A DNA stretch of 64,000 nt from Amoebophrya sp. A120 (taxonomy: Eukaryota; Sar; Dinophyceae; Syndiniales; Amoebophryaceae). The DNA is taken from contig CAJINV010000004.1 in assembly GCA_905178155.1 (NCBI GenBank), forward strand, positions 6,720,842 through 6,784,841, read 5' to 3'. A program made the position numbers and the translations under genes. The notes under the pieces were generated by a model. The model made no database searches and was not told the origin of the DNA. It was given only the letters and a program-made list of their open reading frames with translations. Of this stretch, positions 21,678-32,177 are shown piece by piece. How positions within the stretch are numbered: the stretch's first letter is position 1; each line of letters starts with the position of its first letter.

Positions 21678-24600
21678 ATGCTGCGAGGAGGTTGGCGGGC
21701 GCTGGTCCTGGTGTGGGTCGCGGGCTTCAGTAGAGATATTGGACAAGAAGCCTCAGCGCTTTCATTGCAGAGGAGGCTGCAGCATTTTCGCGATCAGAAA
21801 GTAGAGCTAGGCGTGGTCCAGGGCCGGTCTAGTGTGCGCTTGCAGACGAGTAGAAGAACTTTTCGACGGCGCCAGAACACCCTGCTCACAGACAACGCTA
21901 CCGCAAGTTCGACCGCAGCAAGTTCTACCCCGGATCCGACCGTCTGCGAGAACATCCACGCCCCGGCAAACGCGGCGACCTTTACCTGTGGCTCGACTTT
22001 GAAAGCGGGAACCTCTTGCTCCGACTTCACGTGCGCAGCCGGGTTTGAAAAAGTAAGCGCCTTCACCTGCGGATCATCTGGAGCCAACGGAGAGGCCACG
22101 GGGTTGTCCACACGGGGGCAGTGCAAGAGAAAGTTTTGCCCGGCCGCGGCAATCGTCAGTGCGCTCGGGAAAATCGAGAATGCGAACAGCACGATCGTGG
22201 AAATAAATAAATCTTCTTCCAGCATCAAAGGGTCCTTCTCGTCTTGTGACACGAAAAACCCGCTAGCCGCTGGCCAGACTTGCGACCCGGTGTGCAACAC
22301 GGGCTTCGTCGCGACGGGCAGCTTGACGTGCAATCCCGCTTCTCTGCAACTTGAAGGGCCGGCGGGCTTGAAATGCGTGACTGCGATGAAGCAGGATGTT
22401 GAACAAGGGAGCAAGCAGAACTGCAGCAGTCTCGTTCTCCCCCTGCATATGAGAGTGCACAACTCCCCCTCCCCTCATTTGAAGGGCATAAGCAGCAACA
22501 CAAGTGCTGGCATAAAGCAGCTTTTGCATGAGAAATTTGCGCCCGATTCTAGTGGTGTTTTGGCTTCCATAACCTGTCATGCAAGCAGTGCCAAAGGGAA
22601 AAGGCTCGAACTCGATTTGGTATTTCGCATGACAAATGAGGGAGAGAGGGGGTTGTGCACTCTCATGCTGCATGCGAAGAGCTCGGAGTGTGGGTCGTTG
22701 AAACCCGGGGAGTCCTGCGACAAATTTTCCTGCAACACCGGGTTTACGAAGAGCGGAAAATTCGTTTGCTCAGCGGTCGATGCCAACAACGTGACCAGCC
22801 TGCTGGAAGTCGGCAGATGCGAAAAAACTACCTGCAGAGTATTGTCGGAGGGAGGCGCAGCTGATGAAACCACTGACCTGATCAAATCCTTATCAACCGC
22901 CATCCCGCAAATATCCCTCCCCTTTCTAAACACCTCCTTCTCCAACAACGCCGTCCGCCTCTTTGCCAACGAATCACTCGAGCTGGAATGCAACCCGGGG
23001 TACAAATCCACCGGCAGTCTGAAGTATCCTGTGCAAAAGTATCGCACTGATACGAATTGCAGTTATGCATGACAAATGTTCTTTCCAAGGTAAAACAGCA
23101 TGACAAATTCAATTTTTCAGGCTGAGAAAATTTGTAATGCAATTGATACTAGTACGATACTTCTGCAATGCATATGAAGTGCGGGGCTGATGGGAAAATC
23201 TTTGAAAAGCCAAGTTGCGTTCGGCTCAACTGCAGTTCTTTTACCACTCTTAATGCGACAAAATCCTGCGGTGTTCTCTCCTCAAACCAAACCTGCAGCG
23301 ATTTCACGTGCTCCACCGGCTTCACCCCTTCTGGTCAGTACCAGTGTGCCAGTGATGCGACGCACTTGATCACGCTTGGCTCCTGCAGTCGGAATTTCTG
23401 TCCGATGATCCCGAAGCCGAACAACAGCGTCAGTTGGAACACCACTGGTAAAAAGCTCGCCGCGGGAATGACGAAACGGCTGCAGTGCGCGGTCGGTTAC
23501 AAAGCCAAAGGGAAATTCGTTTGCAACAGTGAGGGCAACAACATCACGGAAATGGCCTCCTGCGAACGGCAGTACTGCCAGGGGATTGTCCCGCCCGCGA
23601 ACGCACTGAATTTCTGGTGTCAGATATTGCAATGAAAAATGCCCCCACCCCCGAACTTGTAAGCATTTGTATTGCAAACCTTTCGAAATGAAACACTCGC
23701 CCTCTTGCATGTATCAGCATCACAGATTTCCAATCGTGAATAGCAAAAATTTGTATTGCAAAAGATCCCAGCAAAAGCGGCGCTTGTCATGCAAGCGCTG
23801 CGACACACGCCTAGACTCTGCATCACAAAGATTCATACTCCTTTTATGCATGACAAAAACCTTTCATTTGGAAACTTTGCATCACAAATTATTGCAATTT
23901 CAGGGGTGGGGGGCACTTTTCACTGTAATATCAGACCATACCCAGCGGGGAGAATTGTACCCTGACCTGTGCGGAGGGATACATGCCATCTAGTACAGGA
24001 GCAAATGTCGCGAATGGAACTACATCTTCGAGCAATCTTTTCGTCTGTAACAAAGACGCGACCAACGTCACTACCGTTCCGACCTGCGTTATCGCAAGAA
24101 AAAAGTGTTACAGGAGTTGCATTGTGTTGCAGGCCAAGCAAGACAGACCAGCTCTTTGATGCCGGATATGCATAGGAGCTTCGTTTCATAGGCGTTTTCC
24201 CTTAGGATTTCTGCATTGCAATTTTTCTCTCTCATGCAGAGAAATTTGTGTTGGTGAATTGACAACAAATGTTTAACTGTAAAACTTTTTTCGTGGGATA
24301 TGCGTGAGGAAGCAATTATCCGCCATCCCGCCAGAAAACGCCGCGCTCCCCTTCCCCTGCGCGTCTGTTTCTTCGAACGCAACGTGTCAACACCAGTGCA
24401 ATCTCGGGTACGCCGTGGTTGGGAAATTCACGGTAAATTCCGACGGGTCGAATTTCACGGAACAGGGGTCCTGCTTGCGGAAAACCTGCGCGAACTTGAC
24501 ATCCCCCGCCAACGCGACGAATTTTAACTGCCAGCAAATCAACAGCGGCGAGGCGTGCAACATCACCTGCATCACAGGTTTCGACGCGATCGGCGAATTT

Positions 24601-26931
24601 CGCTGCAGCGCCAGCGGTATGAACTGCAAAAGCATCGTACTAGTATAAATCGCATGGCAAATTTTCTCAGCATGAGAAAGGAAATTTGTAATGCGGACTC
24701 GCCTTAACATAAAAAAATTGTCTTGCATACATGCGATTAGTACGAGTACGATACTTTTGCACAGGATAAGCGGTGACGAAGTGGTGTCGAAAGCGAGATG
24801 CAATCCGTCGAAGTTATACCTGTCGATCGTCAGACGGGAAAAATCATTGGAGAAAAATTATGGAAGACTAGTCGCAAACGTGGAGACTTTGCAATCCAGG
24901 TTGAATTTGTTTCGGAGAAAAGTGGCAACGCCCCTGGACGTCAGTTCGACCTCTTTTGGTGGATCCTCGGGCTCAGCTATTGGGCAGCAGGCAGCAACGA
25001 TGAAAACAGCTGTTTCGAACAATTTCAACGTTTTGCAGGCTAAGGCGACCGAGACCGAGCAGGAATTGGCGAAGGTGCAGACAAGTGTCGCGTCGAATGC
25101 GAACCTCCTCGCCTCCGCGCTCTTCGCGCGGACGTTTGCGAGTGCGCGGGCGGATCAAAACACGACAGCTACTGCTCCAGGCACAAATAATGCCAGCGTT
25201 GTAGTTGTCGCGACCCCTCTTGATGTTCCCGTTTCTGGTGGCGGCGGAAGCACTGTTAAAAATGCGCCGTTTTGGCAGGAGTTGGACCGCCGCAGCCCGC
25301 GACTCGATCAAATGATCAACCAAACCCAGGGTTTACAGGAGAAAGTGGCGCCGACAAGTACAACTTCTACTTCTAGAGAGAATAATAGCTCTACAACTTC
25401 TACTTCTTCCAATGGAACCGCAACCACAGCATCAGCAGAAACGGGCCAAGCCAATAACACCGCCACCGGGTCGTCGCTCTCTGTGCGGGAGCGGGTGCGC
25501 AAACTCGAGACGGATTGGGAGGAAGCGAAGCCACTGATCGAGAAAAAAATGGTATCCTGAGTAAAAATGTCCCCACCCCAGAGTTGTCATGCAGATTTGC
25601 GATTACATACAGGAAGATTTGTAATGCGCATCTCCTTCAGGGGCGTTTCCAATCGTGTTTTGGAATTTGTAATGCTGTAAACAGGATAAGCAGATGGATT
25701 TGTGATGCGGTTGTCGTTGCTAACTTGCACTACACTACGGACTGCAACTTGTCATGCGTGACTTCCAAAACTTCTGGATTTGTGTTGCTAAGTTCCCACC
25801 TTGACTCTGGTGTGGGGACGTTTTTACATATGATAAATGGCGAAATTCTCGGAAAACGAACACAAGACTTTGAGTAATCCGGTGGAATACTTCGTGAATT
25901 TGACCGCTTCGGATGTTTTATGCTGTGCAAAACTATCGTACTCGTAGTAATTGCAATCATGCATTACAAATTCCTTTTTCAAGGTAAAACCGCATTAGAA
26001 ATATCATTTCTCACACAGGCAGAGGAAATTTGTAATGCATTTATACGAGTACGATACTTCTTGTGCATTGAATATGTTTTGTCGAACGAGATGAAGGCGA
26101 TCATCCTCGGGGTCGCGAAAAACTGGGGAATGGCGGTGAAATTGGGTAGTATGTAGTGAGGTCACCGAACGGTTCTAACCAGGGAGTTTTTTTGACAGCT
26201 ACCCTGAAAAACGACCGGCAGTTTTCAAGCGGCCGGAGGCGTTTTTTGACATAAAAATTTTTTAATTATCAAGCGGACGGGGCTTTGCCGTCAAACAAGC
26301 CCGGTCGAAAACTATCGACTCGCACTTGATAAAACGACGCAGGGGAGCCGGCAAAAGGGGCGCCCTTCTGAGGCGCCCGCCGCCTTGGTTTCTGGCGATT
26401 TGGGGCGCCCAAAAAGGGGCGCGCAAAAAACGCGCCCAAAATCAGAACAGCGAAACAGCACGGCACGGCCGCGATTTCGGAGCATTTTGGGCGGCCGCGA
26501 AAGCGGCTGCCTTTTCGCCGGTTTCAGAGCCTGGGAAGCTTTGCAAAAGGCGCCGGCGTGAAAAATAAAAACGCGAAAAAGAAAAAGCGCCCCAGGCGCG
26601 CAAAGCCAATCCGCATGCTATGGGCCCGATTTTCCTTCGCTTTTTGGGCGCCCCCCGTGGCACCCGGATCGGCCCCATAGCATGGGGGCTGTCCTTCGGA
26701 AAGGAATTTCGGTAATTTGCCAAAATTTGCGATGTTTATCAAGCGGCCGCCATACCGTGCGGCCTAACGTTACTCCCGGCGGTATGGCGAGCCCAGAAAA
26801 AGCAAAGCCGCGGCCAAGGCGATGGCCGGCAAGAAAACGCCCACGACCTCACTACCTCCGCCCCGGCGGCTATATTTGGTAGCTCCTCTGCGGGGGGTGG
26901 CAGTGGTGGTGTTGGGTCAGGATCTGTTTGA
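21678..26931 (+). CDS. Secreted modular Cys-rich (CCP/sushi-like) protein, 1002 aa
   Basis: Exons 21678-22447, 22673-23024, 23180-23624, 23936-24089, 24306-24617, 24774-25552, 25841-25918, 26080-26149 and 26883-26931 form one 3009-nt frame. MLRGGWRALVLVWVAGF is a signal peptide, which fixes the start. About nine Cys-rich modules of 55-90 residues follow. Each has the pattern C, then a Gly-x-x-C-x-x-x-x-C core (for example AGTSCSDFTCAAGFEK), a G-x-F/Y-x-C segment, and a closing G-x-C-x-R-x-x-C shared with the next module. The layout resembles CCP/sushi domains, and many N-x-S/T sites suggest glycosylation. Residues after about 700 are a Ser/Thr-rich helical stalk without cysteines. No transmembrane segment is evident. 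A surface or extracellular role is inferred. The last intron is the 728-bp element J2; if it were retained, the protein would end two codons past the insertion. Confidence 0.75.
22448..22667. mobile_element. Introner, family IN-D, in Cys-rich gene
   Basis: Left end TATGAGAGTGCACAACTCCC, right end GTTGTGCACTCTCATG. Flanking repeat CTGCA (22443-22447 and 22668-22672). Removal joins L-P-L-H-A-K-S-S in frame. Confidence 0.9.
23025..23174. mobile_element. Introner, family IN-B, in Cys-rich gene
   Basis: Left end TATCCTGTGCAAAAGTATCG, right end CGATACTTCTGCAATGCATA. Flanking repeat TGAAG. Removal joins T-G-S-L-K-C-G-A inside a Cys-rich module. Confidence 0.92.
23625..23930. mobile_element. Introner, family IN-F (only copy), in Cys-rich gene
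   Basis: Left end TATTGCAATGAAAAATGCCC, right end GGGCACTTTTCACTGTAATA, with a long run of C against G just inside. Flanking repeat TCAGA (23620-23624 and 23931-23935). Removal joins F-W-C-Q-T-I-P-S in frame. Confidence 0.9.
24090..24300. mobile_element. Introner, family IN-H, in Cys-rich gene
   Basis: Left end TATCGCAAGAAAAAAGTG, right end AACTTTTTTCGTGGGATA. Flanking repeat TGCGT (24085-24089 and 24301-24305). Removal joins P-T-C-V-R-K-Q-L at a module boundary. Confidence 0.88.
24618..24768. mobile_element. Introner, family IN-B (reverse orientation), in Cys-rich gene
   Basis: Left end TATGAACTGCAAAAGCATCG, right end CGATACTTTTGCACAGGATA. Flanking repeat AGCGG (24613-24617 and 24769-24773). 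Removal joins S-A-S-G-D-E-V-V in frame. Confidence 0.9.
25553..25835. mobile_element. Introner, family IN-A, in Cys-rich gene
   Basis: Left end TATCCTGAGTAAAAATGTCC, right end GGACGTTTTTACATATGATA. Flanking repeat AATGG (25548-25552 and 25836-25840). Removal joins E-K-K-M-A-K-F-S in frame. Confidence 0.91.
25919..26074. mobile_element. Introner, family IN-B, in Cys-rich gene
   Basis: Left end TATGCTGTGCAAAACTATCG, right end CGATACTTCTTGTGCATTG, then AATA. Flanking repeat TGTTT (25914-25918 and 26075-26079). Removal joins A-S-D-V-L-S-N-E in frame. Confidence 0.88.
26150..26877. mobile_element. 728-bp inverted-repeat element, copy J2, inside the Cys-rich coding region
   Basis: Nearly identical along its length to 3574-4304: same TATGTAGTGAGGTC start, same GACCTCACTAC inverted copy (26845-26855), same TATATTT end. 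The direct repeat GGTAG lies at 26145-26149 and 26878-26882, though the exact ends are ambiguous by a few bases. Removal keeps the frame open (K-L-G-S-S-S-A-G-G-G...) to a stop at 26929. A GT-AG reading (26146-26882) is also open, to a stop at 26936. It therefore probably functions as an intron. Confidence 0.82.
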
Positions 26932-27150
26932 CGAGTAACAATTTGTCCTCACATCAAGCTGAATATCAATATTCGTATTGTGCTTTTCTTTTCCACAAAA
27001 TGAAAAAAGAGCTTTGGTAGCGCAGCTCCCGATGTACGTTTTCTTTTCTCTTGAGGTTGAAATAACGTTCCGTAAGAGGTGTGGAAGATAGATCGCCTAT
27101 TTTCACCAGCACCGGAGCCCATCGCCCGACCTAGAGTTGCGGAACCCGCG
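26932..27150. other. Gap after the Cys-rich gene, no gene recognised
   Basis: Only short shadow frames. This begins a 5.2-kb stretch with no supported coding region. Confidence 0.5.
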
Positions 27151-27400
27151 TGCATGTCTGATATGTTCGCCAGTGCTGGGAAGGCGGAGTCGGAGACGAG
27201 GGTAGGGGAAAGTATGCCAGCGTAGAACTGAAGTAAGTTTTTTTATCTTCCGAAGAGGGGGCTGCGCAGCGGCTGCGGCGTTTGTTGAGAGAGAGAGAGA
27301 GAGAGAGCGTGCGCGTGTGTTAGAAAGGAGTGACTCGCGCAGCGTTTCGAGTTAGCCGAGTTTTTTTTTCATGAAGACCAGGACGTCCTATTTTTGCTTT
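27151..27400. repeat. Diverged direct repeat, unit 1
   Basis: Begins GCATGTCTGATATGTTCGCC. It shares with 28174-28437 the words TATGCCAGCG, GAGGGGGCTG, TTTTCATGAA and GACCAGGA, at similar spacing. It contains a GA microsatellite near 27296-27308. Confidence 0.7.
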
Positions 27401-28173
27401 TATTTTTTAGCAGTGGGCGGCGGTGTTGATGTTGAAGACGCTCAAGCTCCTCCACCGGGACATAAAACCAGGAAGCTTGGTGCTCGCCGAGGACTTCTGC
27501 GGGGCGGGAATCGGTGCCGGATCTCCACACGGCGGCGCGTGCGGGCTTTCCGGTGGAGCGGTTCAGTGTGCAGGACATAATCGAAGAGGGCGCGGCTCGA
27601 TTCCTGTGCGCTAACAAGGACACGCAGAAAACCGGCTTTCGCGTTACCCAGCTGGGCGCGGAACTCTTCCCGGGAGCCCAGTCGGGCGGCGTTCGCCTGG
27701 CACGCAAAAGCCCCGAGCACCTGGAAGCCCCCAGCGCGGCGCCGTTCCGCCGCGCGCCCGCGCCGGGGGGGGCACTTCGCAGGCCCTGCGAACCATCCAA
27801 CGCGATACGCCGGGCCGGTTTTGCCCGCCGCCTCCTGCCGTGTTGCTTGAAATTGCCGCGCACGCGTACGCGGCGCGCCCCAGCCAGTGGCGGCCTGATC
27901 CGCTGGCCCGCTTGCTAATTGCCTGGGGTTGACTGTCTGTCCGCGCTGCTGTGTCGCCGCACTGGCGCTGGATGCATGCGGCGCGGCCAGAACCGCGGGC
28001 GGGCGCTTGAACATCGATCCAGGCCGCCCCGCATTTGGGGGTCGCAGGTTCATCCCCCGCTCACATGACGCACCCGGCCGTATCGAAGTATTTCCCTCTG
28101 CATCTGAGTACACTGCATGTGCTTAAACGTCTCACCAGCTACGGGCGCATCAGTCCCCACGTCTAGTTGTAGG
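27401..28173. other. GC-rich sequence between the two repeat units
   Basis: GC-rich with overlapping open frames on both strands, as expected by chance at this composition. No domain is recognised in any frame, so no gene is called. Confidence 0.45.
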
Positions 28174-28437
28174 GCCCATGTCTGATATGTTCGCCACTGG
28201 GAAGCCGGAGTCCATCGGAGTCGAGGGCGCAACAACGTATGCCAGCGCAGTATTGAAATACTTAGTTGTTGGAGGAGGTTTGTTTCTTCCGCGCCGGAGG
28301 GGGCTGTTCCGTGGGTGCGGTGTACATTGAGAGGGAGAACGAGTGGTGCGTGATAGTGCAGTGACTGGAGTGTCGTGTGGAGTTGACCGGGATTATTTTC
28401 ATGAAACGCGAAAGCAGAGAGGACCAGGATATTTTTG
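28174..28437. repeat. Diverged direct repeat, unit 2
   Basis: Second copy of the 27151-27400 unit, beginning CCATGTCTGATATGTTCGCC. It is followed, like the first, by a GC-rich tract, so the two may be ends of decayed copies of one large element. Confidence 0.7.
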
Positions 28438-30190
28438 CATTACTCCGATCACAAATCCAATCTTCCTCGTCTAGGTTGTGGCTTGAAAATCATGGACAAT
28501 CCGCTGCGGGCGCCGGCCGGTGCGGTCAAACCGCTAAAAGGGGGCGTAATGTCTAGCGAGATCGTGACGAGACAGGGGGCGCGGGCGACCATCCAAGGCC
28601 GGCGCCCTCCCGGCTCGGGACGCGGTCGATCCGCAATGGACCGGGCAGCCCCTGCGCGAGACCCGATCGCCCGAAAAGGCCAAGAAACCGCGCTTCGCCG
28701 GCTTCGGGCGCTTTCGGAGACGCGCAGGCGCTCCGCTGGTGAAAGCAAGACGCCCCCCGGAGGCGCCCGGGCCTTTCGTCCGACCACAGGGGATTTTTTC
28801 GGGAGGGGCCCGCAGCCGGACAATTCGACCGCGGCAGCTTCCTCGCGCAGGGACTGATGAAGGCCGGGATGAAATTTCACGGCGCAGGTACCTCCGCCCG
28901 TTCGACGCAGTGCGCGGGGGCAGCGGCAGCCCGCGAGGGAAAAACAGCGGCGGCCATGTGGATTGTCCCGCGGGGCCACCCAGCAGGGCGGCCGAAGCCC
29001 TGCAAACGCGGGCCCGCGACGAGCCGCGCTCGCTGTGTGCGCCGCCTGTTAGTTAAGCAGCTGCTGCCTGGGGTCTGTGGCCATGGGGCGCGCCCACGTG
29101 GTGGCGCGGTTGCCTGTTCCGCTGGGGCTGGCAGGGCGATTCCCTGTTCGCGTTTTTAGTTTTGTTGCATGCCTGCGCCGGCGTTGTCGCGTGGCCAGTG
29201 CATCATCTAGCGGGCGCTTGGACATGCAAGCCGCCCCTTAGCTGCGGGGGGGGAGTCGTGCCCCCCGGTTTCGGCGGCGCGCCGGAAGTGTATGTCCGTC
29301 TGTGCCGCGGGGTTCTGACGGCCAAGCCGCGCGTCGTTTTATCAAAAATTTTAATGTGGTGAGCAGAGAGAGACCGGGACGACCGGCAGGACATGTTCCA
29401 GTCGGCTCAGCAGTCAGAGTGCCGGAGGCAGGTGCTGCGTGTTCATGTCGACAAGAAAATCAGCGTCCCAAGGATGCCCCTATTTTAGTCGCGCCTGTTT
29501 TGCAATTGTGACGTGTTGATATTCAATCCACCTGGCTGCAATTATTCGCTCCTTGCCGGTTATTTCTTTTCCACCCTCCCTAAACGAGGGTACAACGAAA
29601 GCTCGGTTGCTTGCCAGTACTACGCTGCGTTCCTTTCGTATCTTTCTAGAGAGCACGAAGTTAATTATCGGTCCTCGGAATTCAGCAGGCTCCCTAACGG
29701 CGTCCTCTTGGTAGTCTTTGATTGTCGTTCGTGATTTTCGTTGTTCGTGCATGTGAGTATTTCTTTATGAAAGGCAAGCGCTGAGTGATGTAGGTGTAGC
29801 TCTCGTCGGTGATGTTGCAGTTGCTTTTCTGTCGTGCGTGACCATCATTATGTGTACGCTCGTACTTCCACTCGTACCGTGACCGTTTCCACAAGGCTTT
29901 TCTTCGTCGGCGCAACTCGTACAATGACAATCTAGGTGGCCTACTGCTCAACTATACCGTACAGCAATTCGTCAATTTGGTTTCGCTTTGTCGTCGCCCT
30001 GATCCCACTGGCCATCTCCTCAAACCAAGGATATTTCTCTTTTCTTGTTCTTCACACACAGGTGGGCGCGAAGTTTGCGGAACCCGTTAAAGAGATAGCG
30101 TCGTAATAAGTAATTGTGTTTCCGTGCAACAAATTTGACTTTATTTTTAGATCGAGTCGCTGCATCTCGCGAGCATATCTTGCTAAAGAC
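28438..30190. other. GC-rich then AT-rich non-genic sequence
   Basis: 28438-29500 is GC-rich with chance frames on both strands; 29500-30190 is AT-richer with short frames only. I find no domain, RNA gene or element end. Confidence 0.45.
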
Positions 30191-30195
30191 CGACA

Positions 30196-32051
30196 TTAGA
30201 CAAGGAAAATCGCAGAAGTTCATCAAAAATCGAACACCTCCCTGCCCGGGGCTCCCGGGGAATATAGTTCATTTGCGCGGGCCCCAACCATTTCGCATTT
30301 CCCCCCTTCGGAGCCCGCCCCGCCATGCGCTGCCGCTGGCATGTGTGTCGTTTTTAGTTCTCACGCCTGCGCATGTACGAGCCGAAGCGATCCCAGCACT
30401 TGCTCTACAGTCTTGCTCCGATTCAAAGGCGCGCGTCCATGAGAAAACAGCTCCAAGGGGTTCGAAGGTGGTGCGCGTTTACAATGAGTCGCATTGTTTC
30501 GAAAACGTTTCCGGCCCCCATTTCTTGTCCTGTCGCAGCGCGGAGCCCTTCCAGTTTGCCACCTGAATCGCTCGCGCAACCCGAATAATGTAGAGCAGCA
30601 CCGCCACATTCACCAGCAGAACCACCCAAAGCGCCAGAAACAAACCAGCAGCCGCCCAGCCCGTTTCCCCGCCCCGGCCCGGCTGTCGGAAGCGCCGGGC
30701 AAAGGCGTCACCGAAAGCGCCGCGGCCCTGTCGGAAATCGCCGGCCGGGGCGGCCGCGATACCAGTGGCGTGGCCCGATGCGGTGCGTTTTGCATGTGCG
30801 GCCACCGTCCGATGGCCGGAGGCCCCCCGAACGTCTCGCCCCAGTTCTGGAAAGCTTCTGGCAGATTCAAAAGCGCGCGGCCCTGAGCCCGCCTTCGCTG
30901 CGACCGGAAGCGTTGCCTGGCGGCCGGGGCGGCGGCCGGTCCGAAGGGAGCAGCCTGGCGCGCCCCGGCGTGGCCCCGGGGCCGCCGGCGTTCTCTTTGG
31001 CCAAAAGCGAAAAGAGCTGCTTCCGCGGCCGCCGGGGGCCCCGGCCGGGCAGCCAAAGGGGCCCCCTTTTTCACAAAAAAAAACACCCCCAAAAAGCACC
31101 CCCCTTGGCAAGCCTTTCCTCCACCTGAAACTGGGGAATTCCGCGCCCAAAAAAGTACCCCCCCAAAGCACCCCCCTGAGGGGCCCCCCGGCTTCGCCTT
31201 CGGACAGGAGTTCCTCCCGGTTTTCCCTTCTCGCCTTTTTTGTTTTGCTGCCCCCATGCCCGCTATATTCCCAGGGCAAGCATGTCCCAAGACACCCACG
31301 GCCGCACGCTTTTGGAAAAAAGAACGGCGGGCCGCCTCGTCTTCGCAGCCAATGCGGGCACAAGGCCGCGCGCTTTTGCATCTCCCAAAAACTTTCCAGA
31401 ACAGGGGCGAGGCGTTCGGGGTGTCTTCGGCTACCGGACGGAGGCCGCATGCGCAAAACGCATCGCGCCGGCCCGCGCCACTGGTATCGCGGCCGGCCTT
31501 GCCGGCGAATTCCGACAGGGGTGCGCGGACTTCGGGAGCGCATGTGGCCCGGCGCTTCCGGCAACCGGGCCGGGGCGGGGACACGGGCTGGGGGGCTGCC
31601 CGTTTGCTCCTGCGGCTCTGGGTGGTTCTGCTGGTGGATGTAATGTCGCTGCTCTACATTCTTCGGGCTGCTCAAAAGATTCAGGTGGCAAAGTGGAAGC
31701 GTTCTGCGCTGCGACAGGACAAAAAATGGGGCCCCGGAACGTTTTCGGAACAATGGCACCGATTTTAAACGCGCGCCACCTTCGAACGCCTTCGGGCTGT
31801 TCTTTCCTAAGCGCCTACTTTTGAACCGGAGCAGGGCTGCAGAGCAAATGTCGGAGGCGCTTCGGCTCGTACATGCGCAGGCGTGAGAACTAAAAACGAC
31901 ACACATGCCAGCGGCAGCGCATGGCGGGGCGGGCTCCGCAGGGGGGAAATGCGAAATGGTTGGGGCCCGCGCAAATCAACTACATTCCCCGGGAGCCCCG
32001 GGCAGGGGGGTGTTCGATTTTTGATGAACTTCTGCGATTTTCCTTGTCTAA
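30196..32051. mobile_element. 1856-bp fold-back element with arms of about 700 bp
   Basis: Left end TTAGACAAGGAAAATCGCAG is the inverse of the right end. The exact 5-bp direct repeat CGACA flanks it (30191-30195 and 32052-32056). By eye the arms pair from the tips to about 30905 and 31345, with scattered mismatches; the spacer of about 440 bp is C- and G-rich. No credible transposase is visible. Long GC-rich frames on both strands (30479-31906 minus, 30765-31643 plus) mirror each other and are explained by the palindrome. Confidence 0.88.
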
Positions 32052-32177
32052 CGACAATTCGTTTTCATATTAGTCCTCCCCAGGACACAAGGAAGCTGTC
32101 TCTCTTAATCCTTGCTTTTTTAGTTCATTTCTCCATCCTTTTCCATATCCTTTTAGCAAAAAGCCTGGCAGCTGCAT

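Noticed and set aside
21135-21746. 203-codon minus-strand frame
   Set aside because: No recognisable domain; overlaps the signal-peptide exon of the plus-strand Cys-rich gene.
27371-29159. Several GC-rich frames of 100-220 codons on both strands
   Set aside because: Expected by chance at this base composition; no motif, no conserved start and no splice-compatible partner exons.
30479-31906. Long frame on the minus strand (475 codons) and a partner plus-strand frame at 30765-31643
   Set aside because: Both lie in the GC-rich fold-back element; the arms mirror each other and the two frames give similar peptides. No domain or coding bias.
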